Shown: positions 63,480 to 64,000 of the stretch, piece after piece | How positions within the stretch are numbered: the stretch's first letter is position 1 | Layout: each line of letters begins with the position of its first letter | DNA from: Teredinibacter purpureus | GTDB lineage: Bacteria > Pseudomonadota > Gammaproteobacteria > Pseudomonadales > Cellvibrionaceae | Direction: 5' to 3' | Length of the DNA: 64,000 nt | NCBI RefSeq assembly: GCF_014217335.1 | Contig: NZ_CP060092.1 | Span: forward strand, 699,501-763,500 | Translations under genes and position numbers: made by a program | Notes under the pieces: generated by a model | Told to the model about the DNA's origin: nothing | Seen by the model: only the letters and a program-made list of their open reading frames with translations | The model's database searches: none

Positions 63480-64000
63480 ATGAAAAAATGCGCATTAGGC
63501 GTCGCTATAGCGATGATAACCATGCCCGCCATTGCCGGCAGCGATTTACCTATTGAAGTTGTCGAAGTGGTGGGTGATACCACTATGTCCGAAGAGCAAC
63601 AGTTACACAGCAAATCGACGTTGAGCAAACCCGTACAAGACGCTGGCGAATTGTTACGCTCCGTCAATGGCATGACCGCTACTCGCCGTGGTGGACGAGG
63701 CTTCGAGCCTATCATTCGTGGGCAGTCCCAAAATCAATTAAATGTGATGACCGATGGCGCTTACACGTTCGGCGCGTGTCCTGGGCGCATGGATCCACCT
63801 ACGGTCTATACCGCAATGGATAACTTTGACCAACTCACCATTATTAAGGGCAATCGCTCCGTAATCTATGGTTCTGGCGGTAGTGGCGGAACGCTGTTGT
63901 TCGAACACAAGCGCCCCGAATTCACGGACAAAGCCTACCAAGGTTCCATAAACCTTGGCCATACGACTAATTCTGAACTCAACGACGCTTCAGCTAACCT
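63480..64000 (+). CDS. TonB-dependent receptor, copper (OprC-like) type, partial
   Basis: From ATG 63480 the frame runs off the window after 173 residues. A signal peptide (MKKCALGVAIAMITMPAIAG) is followed by a TonB-box-like EVVEVVGD and plug motifs (RGGRGFEPIIRGQ, NVMTDGAYTFGACPGRMDPPT, VIYGSGGSGGTLLFEHKRP). The CPGRM segment (C100, M104) is a CxxxM motif like that binding copper in OprC, and the surrounding text matches the TonB copper-receptor class. Metal identity is inferred from this motif. The rest of the barrel is outside the window. Confidence 0.85.
   Translation, partial: MKKCALGVAIAMITMPAIAGSDLPIEVVEVVGDTTMSEEQQLHSKSTLSKPVQDAGELLRSVNGMTATRRGGRGFEPIIRGQSQNQLNVMTDGAYTFGACPGRMDPPTVYTAMDNFDQLTIIKGNRSVIYGSGGSGGTLLFEHKRPEFTDKAYQGSINLGHTTNSELNDASAN

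Noticed and set aside
63661..63780. Possible frameshift in the copper-type TonB receptor
   Set aside because: An initial reading suggested an extra G at the line break near 63720, but re-reading the bases gives a continuous frame through CPGRM to the window end.

Overview
The window looks like chromosomal DNA of a marine or plant-polysaccharide-degrading gammaproteobacterium, most likely of the Cellvibrionaceae (Cellvibrio / Saccharophagus / Teredinibacter group). The grounds are a dense xylan-utilisation region with TonB-dependent receptors and PF04820 'tryptophan halogenase' genes, a GH45 cellulase with CBM2/CBM10-type modules joined by poly-serine linkers, lipoprotein glycosidases, and CbrA-like and DcaP-like genes. 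The assignment rests on gene content only. No rRNA, tRNA, insertion sequence, integrase or CRISPR array was recognised.

Region 1 (1-36 kb) is a xylan/glucuronoxylan locus. The 5' end holds part of tlyA. Then come an intact flavin-dependent halogenase homologue, a 1017-residue surface lipoprotein with four internal repeats, a divergent 1136-residue TonB-dependent receptor, a second intact halogenase homologue and, translationally coupled to it, a degenerate third homologue lacking the catalytic residues. Next are xylA, an aldose epimerase and xylB in one operon, divergent from a NUDIX-type (NrtR-family) regulator whose NUDIX box is degenerate. A MacAB-like efflux operon and a DUF6445 oxygenase-like gene follow. 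The enzymes are a GH43 xylosidase, a GH10 xylanase, a GH115 alpha-glucuronidase, a ManD-type mannonate dehydratase, uronate isomerase and a second GH43. Together they would cut glucuronoxylan at the cell surface, remove side groups, send xylose to xylulose-5-phosphate and send glucuronate towards mannonate and KDG. A fructuronate reductase and an inner-membrane sugar transporter are not in the window.

Region 2 (34.5-42.4 kb) is mixed housekeeping: an SDR oxidoreductase, a periplasmic solute-binding-like protein, a YebC/YeeN-family protein, a five-haem cytochrome c, and an overlapping pair of a DnaQ-like exonuclease and a CNMP/CBS/DUF294 protein.

Region 3 (42.4-52.1 kb) looks like a carboxylate uptake and sensing module: a small membrane protein, ActP, a DUF4212 partner, a divergent CbrA-like histidine kinase with an N-terminal SSS transporter domain, a fasciclin lipoprotein, a LuxR-type response regulator and a DcaP-like porin.

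Region 4 (52.2-57.6 kb) has a two-subunit bacterioferritin operon behind a Fur-like box, then a thiamine salvage operon (TonB receptor, YkoF-like protein, PnuT-like transporter, kinase) read from a TPP riboswitch.

Region 5 (57.6-64 kb) holds the GH45 cellulase, a DUF3014 protein, a BlaI/BlaR1-like pair preceded by two operator-like inverted repeats, and the start of a copper-type TonB receptor cut by the window end.
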